Part shown: positions 27,870-39,400 of the stretch, piece by piece
Position numbering within the stretch: the stretch's first letter is position 1
Layout of the letters: each line of letters starts with the position of its first letter
Notes under the pieces: generated by a model
What the model saw: only the letters and a program-made list of their open reading frames with translations
Told to the model about the DNA's origin: nothing
The model's database searches: none
Program-made: the position numbers and the translations under genes
NCBI RefSeq assembly: GCF_042610375.1
Contig: NZ_JBGJZL010000005.1
Coordinates: 186,001-250,000, forward strand
Source: CTSoil-075 sp042610375
GTDB taxonomy: Bacteria > Bacillota > Negativicutes > DSM-13327
DNA: 64,000 bases
Direction of reading: 5' to 3'

Positions 27870-30085
27870 CACTGTTCTCCATAGGCCAATGCTTGGGGTA
27901 TAATGTTAAGATCAATTACATCGGGACGACCATTTTCCAGTTGATAGAGTACGTCATTCCAATATACAAGTTGTACTTCGTATTGGGCTTTTGAAATAGT
28001 AGCTTTGGAGTCTGATGCCGCTTTTGATGTCCAGGCGAGTGCGGCTTTTACTCTAGAGATATCTTTTGTAGTATGGGCTGCATCCCTGCATAACCAAGGC
28101 TGACACCTAGCTGGGTTTGGAAGAGGATACTCTCCAGGTATTGCATTAGAAGGTAGGCAAGGTGCTGCCCAAGGAACTTGGGACGGAAATCTTAAACACC
28201 ACGCTGCTGGTGTTCTGACAATCTCAAAGTTTGAGTCAGTAGTTAAAGAATTTACAAGTGTTTTGACGGTTGTTGCAAGAGCTTCCCCTTTGAATAAAAC
28301 TCTGTTTTTCATTATAGCGTCCAATGTTCTGTCGCCCGCTGCACCAGCTAGCCTGCCATCTAAGCCATCCTCCAGAAAGTGAATTATTTTTGCGCGTTGC
28401 TTTTCCGACATGTATTTCTTAATATCTTCCGCTATACCAGGCAGGCTCATTAGATAAACAAGCGTCATAGTAATGTTCTGGTGGCAGAGCAAATCACGGA
28501 TGAGTTCTAGCGAGTTTGGGTTGTGGTTAATTAATAAAGTCGCAATCGATTTGCGGCATTTATGTGGGTGCTGGTGCTCCGCACCGGCAGCATGGCAAAA
28601 ATTTGCGAATGCGTTATAGATAAAACCAATACTAGCTGGATTAGAAAAAGTATCATTTTTACCAGTAATAGTATAATGTAATCCACCCACAGGCAAAAGG
28701 TAGTTGTGGCCCAGTCGCTCGCGTTTTTCTCTGAAAAATTCAAACAAGATGGCGAAGGCTTGTGCGCCAATTGGAGGCACGGGAATTAGGTAGTCTTTAC
28801 CCAGAGGTGCGACCTCTGTCTTCGTAACGGTCCGGAGGAGATCGAAATGTTGTCCTTGCGCTACTTGTTGCATCACGTTCATGTTTAAGTCAAAAGGTTT
28901 GCCGTCAATGAGTAGAGCATCCGCTTGAAGCGTTCTTAGTTCACTTATCCTCATCGCAGTCCAAAGGAGTAACATAAAGATAGCTGATCCAAGTAAAATT
29001 TTCCACTGTACAGTGAAGGGTTTTTGATCAATAAAAAACTTGCTCATCTGCGCGCTATCACTACTCTGCAAGGCGGTTATCTCGATCCAAGGCTTAGATG
29101 ATTCGGGATTTTCTACGAATTGGTGACTGAATATTTCTTGATAGATTCTCTTTGTAGACCCACAATTATAGATGGTACGTCTGCTTACCTCTTTTCCCTT
29201 TTTATATACGATGGTATGTGCCTCTTGTTGCTTGCGCCATAGATACAGTAGATCGGGCGCAAAAATATGAATGTAATTATTTGCAGTAGTTAGCATAGTT
29301 TGGAGGTCGTCAAAATCGATAGCCTCCCAACCTTGGGTCATCCTTGCATCGTATAGTGCAACCTCCTTGCTAAAGCCCCTAGACCAGAAGTCTCTTGGGG
29401 AAAACGAAGCTCGGAACTCCTTTGGTAAAACCTCTAACTGGGAGAGCAAAGCCCATCTAGCAATTGAATATGCAAAATTGACAGTACAATGTCGCCCTTC
29501 TTCTCGTTGCATTCGCGCCCTTACTTCAGTCTTTAAATCTTCAACATTAACCGTTTCAAGAGTTTTGTATTCCCCATCAGCAACTAATAAGTATCCGTTT
29601 TTGTATAAGTATGCGTATAAATGCAAGAATTGTGCAGCGATGTTTTGAGTAGTTCTTATCTTGCTTGATCGAAAGTAAAATGCTTTGCCGGGGACGTGGA
29701 AATACGCTATAAGTTTTTGAAGTCGCCGTAGTGGGTCGGCATTTGGGGATGATAAATCAACGCCGATATCGATGTGCCTTTGTCCAAAGTTAATGGTAAC
29801 TGTATTTTTTGCTTCGATTAATGCCCATTTATTATCTTTAAAAAGAGATAAGGGGGTATTCCCATCGGGCTTATAACTTATCACGTCTTCGTCGTTAGGT
29901 ACTGTCAAGCATGCTTTATTTGCCATCTTAACGCAATTAGCCCCAATCAATTCAGTCGTAAGTAGCTCTCCCTCAAATTCCTCAACTATCTCTTTCAAAT
30001 CAGTTTGCTGTACATCTTCAGAAAAACTGTCAATTTGTTTCTCGAGAAACCGATTGAATGCGGCCCTTATTTTTTGATATTCCAT
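27869..30085 (-). CDS. Large tyrosine recombinase-like protein (738 aa)
   Basis: Much longer than ordinary integrases (300-450 aa). The catalytic-domain signatures lie in the middle: TAMRISELRTL near 375 (first Arg), HPHKCRKSIATLLI near 510 (Arg of the H-x-x-R box, shifted) and LLCHQNITMTLVYLM near 540 (His and the presumed nucleophile Tyr). A further 170 residues follow, including WLCRDAAH and helical segments. The N-terminal 300 residues are unassigned. It starts 3 bp after the upstream recombinase stop. Large recombinases with a second YR partner are known from Tn554-type elements; that comparison is by architecture only. Confidence 0.75.
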   Translation of the reverse strand: MEYQKIRAAFNRFLEKQIDSFSEDVQQTDLKEIVEEFEGELLTTELIGANCVKMANKACLTVPNDEDVISYKPDGNTPLSLFKDNKWALIEAKNTVTINFGQRHIDIGVDLSSPNADPLRRLQKLIAYFHVPGKAFYFRSSKIRTTQNIAAQFLHLYAYLYKNGYLLVADGEYKTLETVNVEDLKTEVRARMQREEGRHCTVNFAYSIARWALLSQLEVLPKEFRASFSPRDFWSRGFSKEVALYDARMTQGWEAIDFDDLQTMLTTANNYIHIFAPDLLYLWRKQQEAHTIVYKKGKEVSRRTIYNCGSTKRIYQEIFSHQFVENPESSKPWIEITALQSSDSAQMSKFFIDQKPFTVQWKILLGSAIFMLLLWTAMRISELRTLQADALLIDGKPFDLNMNVMQQVAQGQHFDLLRTVTKTEVAPLGKDYLIPVPPIGAQAFAILFEFFREKRERLGHNYLLPVGGLHYTITGKNDTFSNPASIGFIYNAFANFCHAAGAEHQHPHKCRKSIATLLINHNPNSLELIRDLLCHQNITMTLVYLMSLPGIAEDIKKYMSEKQRAKIIHFLEDGLDGRLAGAAGDRTLDAIMKNRVLFKGEALATTVKTLVNSLTTDSNFEIVRTPAAWCLRFPSQVPWAAPCLPSNAIPGEYPLPNPARCQPWLCRDAAHTTKDISRVKAALAWTSKAASDSKATISKAQYEVQLVYWNDVLYQLENGRPDVIDLNIIPQALAYGEQ

Positions 30086-30088
30086 AAT

Positions 30089-32293
30089 TTATCCTCCTGA
30101 CCAAAATGGTGGCGCTGTAAACGCCGGGTCTATTTCTGATATTTCTGCATCTATCAGAGCTTCTGTCCACAAATTTCCTCGAATACTACACAACTCCAGA
30201 ACCTCTTCGATAGCCTGTAAGTAGATTAGTATATCTAAACTTATGTCATTTTCGGCTTCACTTAAATATTCCCTGATGTCTCTTCTCCATCGCAATAAGA
30301 CCGGGAGGCTGTCCTCTGTAACATAGCATTGCTCGCAAAATAAGCACTTTTCGAAGAAGTCGCAGATGTTGGACACGATATATGTTTCATGTCCGGGCCA
30401 AGTCGGCCTAGTTCTATCTTTACATACAAATACAGTGTTTTCGATATGGATAAAAAGCTGAATTATTTTGTCATTGGATTGGCCTTTCTTTACCTGTTCA
30501 TATCGGAAGAGTTCTCCTCTAAAAGCCTTGGCCGCAAGTTGGTCTAGATTTTCTCGGAGCAACTTACGTCTGATACCACGGGACACCATGTCGGAGCCAT
30601 AAGAAGTCATAGTAGTATCCACTGTCATATGTCCCATAAAGAAACGTCTAATTTCAGCAGACATACCCATATGTTCCAACATTGACTCATATGTCGTTCT
30701 AATTTTCATGGCGTTCGTTACTTCTATCCGATTTTTTGATTTCTCATCCTCAAAGATTTCGTTTCTCATAAAGAAGAGTTTAATATTGCCGGAGCCACCA
30801 GAGTTCAACGGTTCGTTCACACAGTTGCTACTTGGACCAAACATACAAAGAGAATGATCCCTCTTCATTGCTACTAAAATACAATTCTGTTCATCCCCAT
30901 TTAGAAAACGCCTGAAAGGTTTAGTCAATTTATAAATATCAGATAGCACACAGTACAATCCATATCGATCATTTTTATCGCTAATATGGTTATATTCCTT
31001 TTCTTTGTCATCTGCTTGTCCCCGTCTCTTATAGCCTTTTATAATTATGTGGCTAGTGCTAAATAGGTCCATTGGGTTATTCGTATTGAAGATAAGTCCT
31101 AGGCTATGAACACTTACTGACCGCATAGTTTCTAAATTCCAACCAGTCAGACATGCAAAATATAAAATTACACAGGTTAGGTCATAGTATGTCAGAAAAT
31201 ATTCCTCAATAAGTTCTGGCACGCTCGAAACAATCGACTTCATTTTTTTGCACAATGCTGAATTTTGAAAGCCGGCAAGGAGGTATTCTCCGGGATTAAT
31301 ATTAGCGGAAATTGAAAAGCTATCATTAGTTATAACAATGCCACCATTTGCATCTGCGAATTTTTCTGCATCTTCTCTGCTGTCAAATTTGGCAAGTAAA
31401 ATACCCCTGATTTCTTTATAAACTTTATATATTTCTCTAGAGTTTAGCCTTGCCACAACAGTTGCAACAGGCCAGTGGGGGATATAATAATGAACCGTTG
31501 CTATAAGGTCTTCTTTCGTGAGGGACAAGATTTGTGATTTCGTTTTTATCTTACCGCCGGCTTCCCAAATCTTAATATATTCGTTTAGTAAAGGGAGACT
31601 AATTCCATACTTAGCAGCAAGCACTCTTCTATTTTCTAGACTCTGCCCTAGTTGCTTTAAATCATCAGCTAATTGCTCCAGTTGCTGTGCAGTCAATTTA
31701 CCCGGTTTCGACGTATTAATACAAGGCTCCAAATCCTCAAACGTTAAGATTCTCCCTGCTTCTACTGCTCTCTCAAAACGCCCTGATTTTGCGCGGATTC
31801 TATCGATTTCTTGTCTTAGTGCAACCATCATGCATCCAAAGGCATAAGGAGAATGACCTTCAGTTGGAGTAGTGGTAAATTTTTGTAATTGAGGCCAAAC
31901 GACATCTGGGAAATGCACTTTAAGGCAGGTCCGCAATGCAACATAAGACATATTCCAACTATTGGGATATGATCGTTTTATAAAATCAAGAAATTTTGGG
32001 ATAGTCTGAGAATTAACCACATCGTTCAATGAGTGCACGTTGCGATCTAGTGAATACTCACATAAAGCCCCGAAGGCCCCATTTACTCCCTTTATGCAAG
32101 TTACGGTCTTGCCTTCATTTGCCATATAGCATGCTGCGAGTTCCAGTAGAAATTTATTCTGCAATTGACCTCTATATTTTTCGCTAAATGTTTCCTCTAT
32201 CAGACGGTAACGATATTTAGGGACAGATGAGTATCCAGATGTTACTGTCGCAGGTAGGTTTACGTTAGATATATCTATGGATATATGTACCAC
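30089..32293 (-). CDS. Large divergent tyrosine recombinase-like protein (734 aa)
   Basis: First gene of the mobility operon. GTG 32293 has AAAGG just upstream. C-terminal half motifs: LTGWNLETMRSVSV near 383, where the usual first catalytic Arg (TGxRxxE) is replaced by Asn-Leu; KIRTTYESML near 530 (Arg of box II); and MGHMTVDTTMTSYG near 560 (His and Tyr). A Cys cluster CLFCEQC near 645 may bind zinc. The altered first Arg suggests reduced or no catalysis, so it may be a structural partner of the other recombinases. Codon use and length match its neighbour, with a 3-bp gap. Confidence 0.7.
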   Translation of the reverse strand: MVHISIDISNVNLPATVTSGYSSVPKYRYRLIEETFSEKYRGQLQNKFLLELAACYMANEGKTVTCIKGVNGAFGALCEYSLDRNVHSLNDVVNSQTIPKFLDFIKRSYPNSWNMSYVALRTCLKVHFPDVVWPQLQKFTTTPTEGHSPYAFGCMMVALRQEIDRIRAKSGRFERAVEAGRILTFEDLEPCINTSKPGKLTAQQLEQLADDLKQLGQSLENRRVLAAKYGISLPLLNEYIKIWEAGGKIKTKSQILSLTKEDLIATVHYYIPHWPVATVVARLNSREIYKVYKEIRGILLAKFDSREDAEKFADANGGIVITNDSFSISANINPGEYLLAGFQNSALCKKMKSIVSSVPELIEEYFLTYYDLTCVILYFACLTGWNLETMRSVSVHSLGLIFNTNNPMDLFSTSHIIIKGYKRRGQADDKEKEYNHISDKNDRYGLYCVLSDIYKLTKPFRRFLNGDEQNCILVAMKRDHSLCMFGPSSNCVNEPLNSGGSGNIKLFFMRNEIFEDEKSKNRIEVTNAMKIRTTYESMLEHMGMSAEIRRFFMGHMTVDTTMTSYGSDMVSRGIRRKLLRENLDQLAAKAFRGELFRYEQVKKGQSNDKIIQLFIHIENTVFVCKDRTRPTWPGHETYIVSNICDFFEKCLFCEQCYVTEDSLPVLLRWRRDIREYLSEAENDISLDILIYLQAIEEVLELCSIRGNLWTEALIDAEISEIDPAFTAPPFWSGG

Positions 32294-33494
32294 GACCTTT
32301 CCAGTTTTTAACTATATTTACGTAATTGTATAAAGTAGTCCATTATGTTTCTTGCCCATCATCAATTCTCATTTATAAAGACTATTATCTAGATCTGTTA
32401 ATTTCATTTTTTACCCTGCTTTTTTACGGTTGTTATTCAGGATAGTAATCGATCAGATTAGTATATCGAGGGAATCTTGTAGAATATATTTCCATAAATA
32501 TAAAATTTTAATCATTCTTGATACATATAATTTTGTGTTTATGGGTAGAATAAACTATTTATGGTAAAATAAAATTAAGAGAATTTCATAGTAAATAAGC
32601 CAAATTAATCTTAATAAACTTATTTAGATAATAATTATGGAATTCTTCAGGTAAAATATTGTCAAAAAAGCTCGTTATTTTTATTAATAAAAATTTTGTT
32701 ATTTTGCAATATTTTTTAAGGCAAACAATAAAAATGGGATATTCTAGCCACAACTGGCATTGAATATCCCATTTTATTTTGTAATTTGCTGTAAGAATGT
32801 AAAAAGTTGAATGGGAAAGAACTCTCACTGGAGAATCATACCGATGATCAAACTAGAAATTTCCTAAAAGAATATTCTTGGAACAAATCTCTAAGTTGCA
32901 AATAATGTTGGACAGTGGTTATCCCAACTACATATGCATCATTAATTCATAAAATATATCTTTCTTTCGGTGATGAATTGGGGTAGGCATATTGTCGGCC
33001 TGACCTGCACAGAACGTACAAGTGATAAAGTCCTCACCGCTAGCCTCATATATGAATTATTTCTGAATATAAGTTTATGATTGTTATGTATGTCGCCAAG
33101 AAATAAGGCACTTATGAGATTAGTGTAAATCTGGTTAATTCTGGAATATTTACAGCTATATTAAATTAGCGGGATACTGGGAAAGAGAGAATCTACTCAA
33201 TAAGAGGAAAATTGCAGGAGTTTGTATTTTAATGGTAAATACAGTATTAATATCTACTTTTCGAAATTATCGTGCAATGGGTTATAATCACTAGTAGAGC
33301 AATGCCAAAATAGCTGATTTCCCAAACTATATCATAGACAATGTAAGCTGTTAGAGAAGTACTCATATAGATAGGCTTTAGGATGTCGCAAAGGGCTTTG
33401 ATATAAATGTGAACTTTAATCAGGTAGTAAACAATAACTTAGATGCAAATTTATAATTCATATGATAATCAAGTCTAGAATGGGGAGAAAAGAT
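32294..33494. other. 1.2-kb gene-free spacer between mobility operon and defence cargo
   Basis: No credible gene is seen. It must hold the promoter of the minus-strand mobility operon and that of the STAND gene. A perfect 14-bp inverted repeat with T-rich ends lies at 32731-32775 and looks like a terminator. TATAAT at 33283-33288 with a weak -35 (TTCGAA, 17-bp spacing) is a possible promoter for the plus-strand gene. An 80-codon minus-strand frame at 32586-32828 covers the hairpin and is not convincing. Confidence 0.5.
32731..32775. terminator. Inverted repeat, terminator-like
   Basis: AAAATGGGATATTC (32731-32744) pairs perfectly with GAATATCCCATTTT (32762-32775), which is followed by ATTTT. 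It has no obvious upstream gene. Confidence 0.5.
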
Positions 33495-36400
33495 ATGGAC
33501 GAGACAAAACAGTTACCGGGAGCTAGAGAATCTAGTGCTGGTGATGACTTTCACCTACTATGGGCTGGACGAAAAGCACTAAGTCTTCTAATACCCAAAT
33601 CAGACTTACTTGCGCTCAGCATAGAAGGCCCACATCCAGAAGAGGCAAAATTTCTAGATCCAGAGGGTGATCAATTACTAGCAATTGACCTTGCGGAATA
33701 TTATGGAGGAGAACGCTTTACTTTAGCCAAAACAATAGTTTTGTCTCAGCTTAAGTACAGTACTAGAACCCCTGAAAAAGAATGGACAGCTGCGCGATTA
33801 AGTGAGGGTAAAGTTAGGGGCAAGAGAAAAACTACGACTAATAATTGGACAGGATCAATTGTTCACAGGCTTGCCCAAACATTTGAACGCTATTATAGTG
33901 ACTATGGTCAAGGCGCAGTTATACAGAAGCTGATATTAAAACTGGTAAGTAACCGGCCTGCGAGTGAACTATTGAGCCGTTCCCTTGCAGCAGTAAAGGA
34001 ATGTCTTAATAAACAAAATCCGGGGACTACAAGAATGTTGTTAAATAGCATTTCTGCTGACGAATACGTGGAAATTGAACGTTTATATAACAGTTCTAGT
34101 CTTAGTTCGCGGATGTTTCTTGATTTTCTAAGAGTACTGGATGTTTCTGAATGTGGCGAACAATCTCGCTTTGGACAGAGTGTTAATTTGATCAAAGAAT
34201 TGGGGTGCTTTGGACCAGGAGATGTAAAGGCCCAATATACACAGTTGAAGGATTTAATTTGGGATTGTATGATGCCGCAGGCTGCTAATAAACCACCATT
34301 AACAAAATATGATATTCTTCCTATATTTGGATGTAACTATAAAAAAATATTTCCAGCACAACCATGCTTAGAGTTGCCTCAGCAAATACTTGAGAGAAAT
34401 GAATCTGCAGAACTTGCACGAATTATTCAAACAAGTACGAAAAAAATAATTTGTATTCATTCTGGGGGTGGAAAGGGGAAAACCACGCTTGTTCAGTCAA
34501 TCAAAGACAAGTTGCCATCGCACTCTATTGTAATTGTATTTGATTGTTATGGGGGAGGAACCTACCTAAATCCAGCAGATACACGCCATTCACACAGCAG
34601 GGCAATTTCGCAAATCGTTAATGAACTTGCCGTTCAAGTGGGAGGGCCTCTTCTTTTACACTTCAATTTAACTTCTGAAGATTATATGCGAGAATTGTTA
34701 GTTCGAATTCAAACTACCATCTCTTTAATAAGAACATCGAATCCAGAAGCGTTAGTTGTAATTGCTATCGATGCTGCAGATAATAGTGCTAGCGCTGCTA
34801 GGGACAAGAACGAAAAGAGCTTCGTTGATGATATTGTAAGGCAACCGTTTCCAAATGGCTCTCGATTGGTGGTTACTTGTCGTACTGAGAATAAGATAAT
34901 GCTCAACTTACCAGATCATGAACTACTGGAACTTGTGGGGTTTGATGCAGCAGAAAGCTCCAAACATTTACGACTATATTTCCCTGATGCAACTGATTTT
35001 CAAGCAGAAGAATTTTATCGACTAACTCAAGGTATTCCACGAGTGCAGGGGTATGCCCTTGAATTGAGGAGTCAGGGTATTGATGCTGTTTTATCTCCGT
35101 TACGCCCAGATGGTAAATCTTTGGGGGGGCTGATTGAAAGCTGGTTGAATGAGGCGAAGCAACGGCATGGGGTATCTGAAGAAATTGACCGGATTTGCGA
35201 AGCGCTAGTTGCCTTGCCTAGACCAGTACCTCTAGCTTATGCGGCTGAACTTGCTGGAGTTGTACCGGATACCATAAAGAGTTTATGTGTTGAAACTCGC
35301 CTTGGTTTAATTGAAAATGATGGTTCGATATCCTTTAGCGACCAGGATTTCGAGGATCATTTACGTCAACGGACTACAGATACGGCCGGAATGATACATC
35401 GTATTAGTGATTTACTTTATAAAAATCGTAATGTAGATAGTTACGCCGCTTACCATATAGATACTTTTTTAGCCCGTACAAATCGCTTTAAAGATCTAAG
35501 CGATTTAGTACTTCAAGAAAATATTGAGAGTGCTACTGCTGATCCAATAGAAAGACAAGAACTCCTACTTAAACGCATTAGGTCTGCTATCGAGTTGGGG
35601 AAAAATGAGAAAGAACGTTCAGTGGTTATAAAGCTTCTTTGGATTGCTGCGGAAACGGTTAAAGCAGATAAAGCAGTAAGAACGTTGATTATTGAGAATG
35701 CTGATTTAGCCGAGACATTTGGTGATGCTCAGACTGTTCAAAGACTTCATTTAGATATTGAAAAACAAGAATGGCCGATTTCTAGTCTTTTTCATAGTGC
35801 GGCAGTGCTGTCAAGGTTTGAATCAACAAGAGAAGAAGCTGATGAGAAGCTAAAAGAAGCCTTCGGTTGGCTCAGATGGCGCTCGACATGTGAAGAAAAA
35901 GAGCGAGGACTACATAGATATCCTATTAAATCTGAAGATATTGCATCCGGATTAGAGGCAATGTTAAGACTACGCGGAGCGGATAAGATTAGAAGCTGGT
36001 TAAATGGATTTACTCGTCAACGTTTTGTATATGAGTGTGTATATCGTCTATCAGCAAAAATCCTGCGCGTAGACGGGGTTGATGTATTTGAACGACATTT
36101 CTCTGCGATCCCTATTCGGGCTGATATATGTCTTGCTATTTTGAAAGCTTATAAGGAAACTAACAATAATCCTCCTCTAGTATTGGTAGAGAGAGCGGCG
36201 AAGGTATGGCATCGATTTTGCTTGCGTGGGGACAAACCGCATGTGAGCATTTCTTTGGCAGGTATTACGCTTTGCGAAGAAGTCGCTAGAGTACAATCAT
36301 TACGATGCTTTCTACCCATTATAGTAGATATATTTTCTCCTCCGATCCTCAACTATATGCCATACTTATCTGGTGATGAGGTTGACCGCGTCGTCGGCAT

Positions 36401-39400
36401 ACTCCGTTCACGGGCGCTAAAAGCGAAACTGACTAATCAGCAAATCACATTGGACATTTTTCTTCCCGATGAGCTACGGGATGTGAAAAAAGATCTTTCA
36501 TACAAAGAATTAGAAGCTCTTAAAACAAAACGGAGTGAATTTGATCACGTTTTTGGTTTTCTATTACCTGCGTATGAATTAAGAGCTGATGTAGTTTTAG
36601 GTAATATTTCATCGGCACATTTTCAAAGTGGAATGGATGAGTGCCTTGGGAAAATTGAACGGGACTATATGGTTGAGTTTAGGCATAATGCGTTACCTAT
36701 TTATAGCTTAATGGTACAGGCTCTAACTGATGCAGCAATTATGGTTCGTGAAATTCCTAATTCGTGGGTAAAAAAAATAATAGGAATAATATCCCAAAAG
36801 AGGGTTGGAGATATTGCTAATTTTCAGTTGCTGCTGGCAGGGAAAGTAGTCGCTTTGCAAACGCTTCACGTGGAGGCACTTAGTTTGCTAGATGAGGTAC
36901 GTCAAGATTTAGAAATAGCGCCTAGAACATCTAAGGAGCAAATTGAATTATTAGTGCAGTGTACTCGGGTTGCCGAGATGATTGCCCCGGATGTTGCTCG
37001 ATATTACTTCAAACTTGCCGTGGAAGCTGCTTCGGAGATTGATGAGGAAGTATTTACTCAAATAATTTGTATATCTTCTATTGCTAATAAGGTATCGAAT
37101 AATTCGTTATATTCTAATGCAGAACTAGCATATCAATTTGCACGCTTCGTAGAGGACTGCCATCGACGTATGGATGGTTGGGATCATTTCCCGTGGGAAG
37201 AAGCTATCAAAGGAGTGTTCTTCCTTGATCCGGCCTCTGTTTTCGCTATATTGAGTAGGTGGGATGATCGAGGCGTGAGGAATATTGAAGATGAAATATT
37301 TAAAGTACTTGAGGTTGCTGTTCGTAGGAGCTTCATATCCCCCACGGTGGCGTATTCATTAAGTATTTTATCGGAAAATCATAAAAACAGGTATGAGCAG
37401 CTTGCAATGACAATCCTTGATGCTGTACTAGCATCGGAAGGGAAAGTGCGTGCCATAGAGTTATTATCCCTAATTGCGAAAGATATTTGTTTCCATGCTC
37501 CAATTAGTGAGCGTAAGTCAAGAGCAACGGCTGTGGTTCATTGGGCAAAAATGCATAATGTTGAACATAGTAAGGGCGTTATTTCCCTAATAGAGCTTTT
37601 GAGTTTTCTTGAAAGTATGCATAAAAAGCCCAATGTATATGATACTGCGTGTAAAACGGCAAATGATTTAGAAGTGCCTAATTGGGAAGAAATTTTTAAG
37701 AGTCGGTCGTTCCTTACCGCTGATGAAATTGAATTAGCAATTGATGAAGTCCGCAAGTTTGATAGATATGGACGTGAATTTCAAAAAGAGTTATTATGTC
37801 GGATGCAACACTGTTGTACCGTGAGAGATTATACAACACAACTAGATGCGCTGCTAATGGTTAAAGCAGAAAAACTTTCGGTGGATTTACTTTTAGAGGC
37901 TCTTAACAATCGGATAGAGGGATGGTTAATTCATCCCAGTGTACGTGATTGGCGGGAGAAAAAAGGTGCAGATTTCGTAGGACGACGTTTTTTTGAGATG
38001 ATGACTAGTTATCATTCTAGATCTAACGCATTGAAACAATTCCAATCGATATTTGGAGTAAATGACGCAGAACTATACAATGTAGTTGTTGGCGTTCTTC
38101 CCCAATTTGTAGGGTCTTCGGCTGAGATAACGTATGAAGTAATTCAAGAGCTGAGGATCTCTCTTTCAGCTACAGAAACCGAAACTTTTTTACAATGGTT
38201 GCTTGAACGGCTTTCTACTAAAATACCAAAGGCGTGTGCAGATGGGGTGTGGCGGGAAGAACTTCGTCCACCTCAAAATAGTGTTGAAATAGTTGCTAAG
38301 CTCATTTGGAGACTATTGGGGCACCCCGATAAACGCTTACGCTGGCGAGCGGCGCATGCAGTTCGGCGAATGGTGCATCAAGGGTATCATGAAATAATTG
38401 ATTTATTAGTAGCATTATGTGATGATAAGTGCTGCGCTACAATGATTGATTATGAACATGGGTTCTTTTGGTTGTCAGCTCGGTTATGGACTTTTATTCT
38501 TCTCGAACGTCTTGCAGGAGAACATCCAACCTCCATTAAGAATCATGCAATAAAAATTATGCAAGAAGCATTAGAACCTGACGTACCTCATGCCCTCTTA
38601 CGGCATTTTGCTCAATCTACTGCATTGAAACTAAACAAACATGAGCCGGGGATATACTCCAGAAGTGAGATAACTGCATTATCAGCTATTAATAAAAGTA
38701 CTTTACCCCTAAATAAGGCAAAGAATAGACACTATTCATGTAATCGTCACACGAGTTCTAAAAAGCTTCGGTTTAGTTTCAATACCATGGACACCCTGCC
38801 ATATTGGTACAATCCTTTAGCAGGAGTGTTTGGAGAAGACCGAGATACAATAGCTCAGCTGGCTGAAATATGGATTTGTGATAGGTGGGGCATGCCTGCA
38901 GACATAGATTATAAGAGGGACTGGATACGACAAAGATATGATTATGCTCTATATTCCCATGGACAATGCAGTGGACCAACTATTGAGACTGTTCAAACCT
39001 ACGCTGAATGGCATTCAATGTTTTGTGTAGCAGATGAACTACTAAAAACTCGTCCGGTTTTATATGACAAATGGGAGAATGATCTATATGGTCACTGGCT
39101 TGGAAGGTGGACATTAACATGGCCTGCTTATTGGTTAGCTGATATACGTGATTCTTTACCGCTTGAGGATATCTATTGGCAGCTGGATGAGAAAGTAGGT
39201 GAAAACTGGGATAAAGAAATTTCACCAGACGCTTTTGATCCACTCATAGGATTGACTGAATCGCCAGTTCCCAAATTTCTCGTATTGCATGGGTCCTATA
39301 GGCGTGCGATCCACGGGGCTTCTGAATCGATGCATATTTCAAGTGCTTTAGTAAATCCCGATACTGCATCCGCACTTTTGCGCGCATTGCAGACTGCTGT

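Noticed and set aside
32586..32828. 80-codon minus-strand frame in the spacer
   Set aside because: It covers a perfect terminator-like hairpin, lacks a ribosome site and is low-complexity hydrophobic/basic.
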